Part shown: positions 60,145-64,000 of the stretch, piece by piece
Numbering within the stretch: the stretch's first letter is position 1
Layout of the letters: each line of letters opens with the position of its first letter
Assembly: GCA_001648575.1 (NCBI GenBank)
Contig: LQXN01000060.1
Coordinates: 1-64,000, forward strand
Reading direction: 5' to 3'
Origin: Sutcliffiella horikoshii DSM 8719
Lineage (GTDB): Bacteria > Bacillota > Bacilli > Bacillales > Bacillaceae_I
Length of the DNA: 64,000 bases
Program-made: the position numbers and the translations under genes
Notes under the pieces: model-generated
Told to the model about the DNA's origin: nothing
The model's input: the letters and a program-made list of their open reading frames with translations, nothing else
Databases searched by the model: none

Positions 60145-61476
60145 TTATAAAATCACTGCGGCGATACAGCCAAATATTATTAATGGGATGTTGTAGTGAA
60201 GAAAAGTAGGTACACATGTATCCCATATGTGATTGTGCTGACCGTCTGCATTCAAACCGGCCGTCGGTCCAAGTGTGCTGTCTGAAGCGGGAGATCCGGC
60301 ATCCCCCAGCGCAGCAGCTGTTCCAACGATCGCAATCGTAGCCATGGCGCTAAAACCAAGTTCTGCACACAACGGAACAAATACTGCAGCAATAATCGGG
60401 ATGGTAGAGAATGAAGATCCAATTCCCATTGTGATAAGAAGCCCTACTGTCAACATGGCAAGCGCTGCTAAAATGTGATTGGAACCAATCCAATCTGCTG
60501 AGGATGCCACTAATGTTTCAATATGGCCTGTCTCTCTTAACACACTTGCAAATCCAGAAGCAGCAATCATCACAAATCCGATGAATGCCATCATGCGCAT
60601 ACCTGAAGTAAGGATGACATCCGTTTCATTAAACCTCATGGCCCCACCTGCATACAGAATGATGATACCGATAAGGGAACCGAAAATCATCCCCTGCACT
60701 TCAACCACTTCTGTTAAATAGACTTGAGTTGCAAGTGAAACCACTACGGCCAACAATGCAAAAGCTATGGATTTAAACGAATAGGCAGCCGTCTCCTGAT
60801 CTGCAATAGCCTTTTGTTCATAGATTCTGGGCTTTCTATAGCTGAAGAACACTGCGACCAACAGCCCCACTACCATACCTGAAACCGGAATAATCATGGC
60901 TGATGGAATGGAGGATAGGCTGATATCCAATCCACTCTCACCCATATTCGTCCTTAAGGTATCATGGAATATACCTCCAAAACCAACAGGTAGGAGAATG
61001 TATGGTGCCGTTAATCCAAAAGTAATAATGGTTGCTGTCAGCCTTCTGTCAATATTCAACTCATTCAAGATTTTAAGTAACGGTGGAATAAGAATCGGGA
61101 TGAACGCAATATGAACAGGAATGATGTTCTGCGACATAATGGAAACCGCTAAAAGAATAAGTAATATCAATACTTTGGATAACGCTTTTCTTCGTGTATC
61201 TTCTTTTGTCCCAACAAGCCTAATGGCTCCTTCAACAAGTGCGTCTGGAAGACCTGTTTTGGATAAAGCTACTGCAAAGGCTCCTAAAAGCGCATAGCTG
61301 AGGGCAACTGCCGCATTTCCTCCCAAACCATCTGTAAATGTATTGATGGTGGTCTCCACCCCCAAACCACCAACCATGCCACCGATGAAAGCACCAGCAA
61401 CGAGAGCCAATACTACATTTATTCTAAGTAAGCTCAGTATAAGCATAACTAAAACAGCAATGATGACTGCATTCAT
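60145..61476 (-). CDS. yuiF: Na+/H+ antiporter family protein YuiF
   Basis: A 443-residue membrane protein with about 11-12 helices of the NhaC-related antiporter family. N-terminal NVVLALVAGAFIGG, conserved GAFAVALSKTGLPDAL and C-terminal ALGDAGSPASDSTLGPTAGL with multiple small and acidic residues. It corresponds to YuiF in B. subtilis. The transported ion or amino acid is uncertain; histidine transport has been proposed for relatives. AAAGGAAG precedes the start. Confidence 0.88.
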   Translation of the reverse strand: MNAVIIAVLVMLILSLLRINVVLALVAGAFIGGMVGGLGVETTINTFTDGLGGNAAVALSYALLGAFAVALSKTGLPDALVEGAIRLVGTKEDTRRKALSKVLILLILLAVSIMSQNIIPVHIAFIPILIPPLLKILNELNIDRRLTATIITFGLTAPYILLPVGFGGIFHDTLRTNMGESGLDISLSSIPSAMIIPVSGMVVGLLVAVFFSYRKPRIYEQKAIADQETAAYSFKSIAFALLAVVVSLATQVYLTEVVEVQGMIFGSLIGIIILYAGGAMRFNETDVILTSGMRMMAFIGFVMIAASGFASVLRETGHIETLVASSADWIGSNHILAALAMLTVGLLITMGIGSSFSTIPIIAAVFVPLCAELGFSAMATIAIVGTAAALGDAGSPASDSTLGPTAGLNADGQHNHIWDTCVPTFLHYNIPLIIFGCIAAVIL

Positions 61477-61677
61477 ATTAAAGACTTCCTTTCAATTATG
61501 TGTATCATATAAGTTCATATACTTTATCTAATTAAATCATTAGAGAATTAGAGTGAAAAAGCATAAAATTAAATTAACATAGACCATTAATGGCTGTCAA
61601 CGGAAAAGAAAGGAAGCATGAAGAAGTAGCTAGTGTGGCTTTACGGTGACTTCCTGCCAAAATTTTTACATAAAAAT

Positions 61678-61707
61678 AATGCGCACCCTATCATAAGGAT
61701 GCGCATT
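61678..61707 (-). terminator. pepA terminator
   Basis: Stem AATGCGCA.CC/GG.TGCGCATT followed by ATTTTTATG on the minus strand, about 35 bp after the pepA stop. Confidence 0.85.
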
Positions 61708-61740
61708 ATACGAATGACATATTTATTTTGTTATTACTCT

Positions 61741-63249
61741 TTACTCTTCTTCCTCTTGGCCAAAACGCTCCACCAGGGTTACAAGAGTCCTTACCATCGC
61801 ACCGGTTCCGCCGCTCGGTCCAAGGTCATGAGCTGATTTTGCGGTTGCTGTACCGGCTATATCCAAATGCACCCATGGTGTACCCTCAGCAAACTCTCCG
61901 ATAAATGCTCCTGCAAAAATCGCATGGCCATCGCGCCCCGGGGAGTTGTTCAAGTCCGCCACTTTACTGCTGCGCACACGTTCTTTAGCATGGTCGAAAA
62001 TAGGTAAACGCCACATTTCCTCCCCAGCTTCATGAGATGCCTCCAATACTTCCTCAAACCAGGACTCATCATTTGTCATCGCCCCTGTTGTGTGGTGGCC
62101 AAGTGCAATGACGACTCCTCCTGTAAGTGTGGCAACGTCAACAAGATAGTTTGCACCATGCTGTTTAGCATAAGTGACGGCATCTGCCAGTACAAGTCGC
62201 CCTTCAGCATCCGTGTTTAGGATTTCAATAGTTTTACCACTCATGGAAGTGATGACATCATCAGGCTTAAAGGCGTTTCCACTGATCATATTATCTGTTG
62301 AGGCAATAACCGCCACCACGTTTTGTTCAGGCTTCAACTCACCTATTGCTTCCATCGCACCAAGCACAGTCGCCGCTCCACCCATATCTGTTTTCATGCC
62401 GACAATGCCGTCTTTCGGTTTAATGGAATAACCACCAGTATCAAAGGTGATTCCCTTTCCAACCAATCCGATGACATCTGTCCACTCATCTTTCCCTTGA
62501 TACTTCAGGACAATCATCTTAGGCGGTTCAACGGAGCCTTTATTCACGGCAAGCAAAGCTCCCATACCTAGCTTCTCCATCTCTTCTTTTTCCAAGACTT
62601 CCAGTTCGAAGTTGTACTTTTCCGCCAAGCCTGCAGCATGGTTCGCCAAATCAGTGGCAGTCAACATATTGCCTGGAAGATTCACGAGTGTACGGGCACT
62701 GTTTGTCCCCTTTGCATACACATATCCTACATGCGCGCTCGCTTCCACTTCCCCCTTATCATGCTCGGTCAAAAGGAAGACCTGCTCAAGTTTCACTTCT
62801 GGTTCATTGGATTTTTGTTTATACCCATCGTATTTATAAGTAGCTAAAGGAATGGATTCCCCCAATGCATGGGCTGCATCCAATATATCCACATCTTCCG
62901 TGACAAACGATTCCAGTGCCACTGCAACACTAGCAAGCTTAGATTCTTGAAGTGTTTTTCCCACTTTACCAAAAATCTTGCGTAGTTCCACAAAAGTCAG
63001 CTTTTCTTCACGGCCAATCCCAACAATGAAAATTCTTTTAAAGGAAGTTTTGCCTAGAGTATGTATTCTTGAAAGCCTTCCTTTTTTGGCGGAGATATCT
63101 CCATCCTTCAATAATTGTGTCAGGTGACCTTCCAATTGCTGATCGAGTTCTTCCATAAATCCAGTCAATGTACTATGTTTTTCCGATAGGCCTACAACAA
63201 GGGCCTCCTGTTGCTCTGTAAATTCTTTTTCATTATGTACAACAAACAT
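61741..63249 (-). CDS. pepA: leucyl aminopeptidase PepA (YuiE)
   Basis: A 502-residue cytosolic M17 leucine aminopeptidase, probably hexameric with two divalent metals. Catalytic block [17 protein letters not shown], metal-ligand region [15 protein letters not shown] with the catalytic Lys and Asp, and [14 protein letters not shown] are all present. The N-terminal domain (about 1-160) is typical. The ATG at 63249 has GGAGGTG upstream; an in-frame extension to 63297 lacks a site. Same position next to yuiF as in B. subtilis. Confidence 0.95.
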   Translation of the reverse strand: MFVVHNEKEFTEQQEALVVGLSEKHSTLTGFMEELDQQLEGHLTQLLKDGDISAKKGRLSRIHTLGKTSFKRIFIVGIGREEKLTFVELRKIFGKVGKTLQESKLASVAVALESFVTEDVDILDAAHALGESIPLATYKYDGYKQKSNEPEVKLEQVFLLTEHDKGEVEASAHVGYVYAKGTNSARTLVNLPGNMLTATDLANHAAGLAEKYNFELEVLEKEEMEKLGMGALLAVNKGSVEPPKMIVLKYQGKDEWTDVIGLVGKGITFDTGGYSIKPKDGIVGMKTDMGGAATVLGAMEAIGELKPEQNVVAVIASTDNMISGNAFKPDDVITSMSGKTIEILNTDAEGRLVLADAVTYAKQHGANYLVDVATLTGGVVIALGHHTTGAMTNDESWFEEVLEASHEAGEEMWRLPIFDHAKERVRSSKVADLNNSPGRDGHAIFAGAFIGEFAEGTPWVHLDIAGTATAKSAHDLGPSGGTGAMVRTLVTLVERFGQEEEE

Positions 63250-63312
63250 GTTCCTGCACCTCCAGCTTAGTCTAATTCCATTATATCGGATAAACATAAA
63301 TATTTCGACTAT

Positions 63313-63693
63313 CTAATCATCTTCTAAAAAAAGGACAAGAGAAGGCAATAAAGGCAAGGTGGATACCTTTTCATAAGGGACATGATCTATATCTTTCGGC
63401 ATCACCTCTAAACAACGAAGAATGAAGGAATGAACCTTTTCGAGATCTACTCCCCAGTATCTTGGTCTATATTTTTGAATATACACCCTACCTGCTTCCA
63501 TCATTAAGCGGGCTCCTTTTACGTTCCCATATTCATAATGATAGATTGCCACGGTCATTTGCAACAATCCTTTAAGAAAATAATTCTCTTTATCTGTCAT
63601 CCATATTTCTTCAAGTAAATCGTGGCAGGTATAATAATCTCCTTCATTGAAGGAAATAAAGAATTCATAGTATTCTTCCGGGTATATCACCAT
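63313..63693 (-). CDS. DUF309 protein
   Basis: A 126-residue soluble helical protein of the DUF309 (YpuF-like) family. Signature FISFNEGDYYTCHDLLEEIW with the conserved His and Glu, then GLLQMTVAIYHYEYGN. Function unknown. ATG at 63693 with AAAGGGG 9 nt upstream. It precedes pepA on the same strand with a 63-bp gap and may be co-transcribed with it. Confidence 0.82.
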   Translation of the reverse strand: MVIYPEEYYEFFISFNEGDYYTCHDLLEEIWMTDKENYFLKGLLQMTVAIYHYEYGNVKGARLMMEAGRVYIQKYRPRYWGVDLEKVHSFILRCLEVMPKDIDHVPYEKVSTLPLLPSLVLFLEDD

Positions 63694-63857
63694 TTTTTCT
63701 GCCCCTTTAATCAATTTGTCCTATATTCATCTTAACAAATACGATATTATGATTCATAATAATAAGAAAATTATCTATCCTCCTTTCTTACGTGCTACAA
63801 CCTGGAAGAAAGGGTATAGTAATAGAAACAACCGCAGAGAAAGGGCGATGCTATCAG

Positions 63858-64000
63858 ATGGAGTTATTTTCTAATTTTCCTTTATGGGCTGCGTTGGCAG
63901 CAATCGGATTTGCACAATTCGTAAAGGTACCAATACAATATATTGCCACAAGAAGGATTGACTGGTCCCTTATTACAAGTACAGGCGGGATGCCAAGCTC
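63858..64000 (+). CDS. yuiD: YuiD, divergent PAP2/DUF212 membrane protein (partial)
   Basis: The first 47 codons of a gene that runs off the window. It starts MELFSNFPLWAALAAIGFAQ and continues FVKVPIQY...STGGMPSS, the DUF212/divergent PAP2 family start (acid phosphatase/vanadium-dependent haloperoxidase-like membrane protein). It matches YuiD, which lies beside pepA in B. subtilis. GAAAGGG lies about 12 nt upstream. Confidence 0.82.
   Translation, partial: MELFSNFPLWAALAAIGFAQFVKVPIQYIATRRIDWSLITSTGGMPS

Overview
The window looks like chromosome of an endospore-forming, low-GC Bacillaceae species related to Bacillus subtilis. The evidence is the B. subtilis-like yug/yux/yui gene content (alaR-alaT, yugE, yugF, yugI, patB, kapB, kapD, yuxJ, yuxO, yuiF, bioY, pepA, yuiD), sporulation genes (sspH, sda, kapB, kapD, a yuzC-like gene), Bacillus-type GGAGG ribosome binding sites and U-tailed terminators. 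A complete seven-gene Mrp Na+/H+ antiporter operon and a second antiporter (yuiF) suggest salt or alkali tolerance. No rRNA, tRNA, CRISPR array, prophage or intact transposase gene was seen.

Layout. 0-4.2 kb: dbpA helicase behind a membrane metallophosphoesterase, then small membrane proteins and an HmoA-like monooxygenase pair. 4.3-7.1 kb: a 45-residue Sda-type kinase inhibitor gene, a LytTR response regulator and a soluble PAS histidine kinase. 7.5-10.4 kb: a polyhydroxyalkanoate cluster (reductase, phaR, phaC, a tiny ORF) and a cold-shock gene. 10.8-17 kb: a dicarboxylate-type symporter, sspH, the Mistic/YugO potassium channel pair, yugN and pgi. 17.3-23.1 kb: mrpABCDEFG. 23.6-31.2 kb: an iron alcohol dehydrogenase, yuzA, yugI, an Xre regulator, alaR-alaT, yugF, yugE and patB. 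31.2-41 kb: a phosphatase, a SodC-like lipoprotein, a cyclophilin lipoprotein, kapB/kapD, yuxJ, an AlkD-like protein, yuxO, a SIMPL protein, DedA, an SDR and a yuzC-like gene. 41.1-49.9 kb: a beta-1,3-glucan utilisation locus (LacI regulator, ABC sugar importer, GH1 beta-glucosidase, secreted four-module GH16 glucanase). 50.2-55.6 kb: a tightly overlapping five-gene operon with two ABC ATPases, an ABC permease fused to a degenerate M1-peptidase-like domain, an ECF sigma factor and a membrane protein that may be its anti-sigma factor. 56.3-58.6 kb: two overlapping SEDS (RodA/FtsW) genes. 59-64 kb: a yueH-like gene, BirA-controlled bioY, yuiF, pepA, a DUF309 gene and the start of yuiD.

The most unusual signal is non-coding. 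Two families of short, GC-rich, transposase-free repeats share a core of about 125 nt that begins GTTGAT and ends ATCAAC. Family A occurs at five sites. At every one it sits in the transcription terminator right behind a gene, and the terminator hairpin is present as a direct repeat on both sides (about 17-34 bp, nearly perfect to perfect). Family B (220-222 bp, ends GGCCACTGA...TCAGTGGCC) makes 8-bp target duplications. In two separate A copies, B has inserted at the same internal position in opposite orientations. This suggests a hairpin-targeting non-autonomous element that leaves flanking genes with a working terminator. Two further intergenic arrays, unrelated in sequence, both have an exact 21-nt (two-helical-turn) period.
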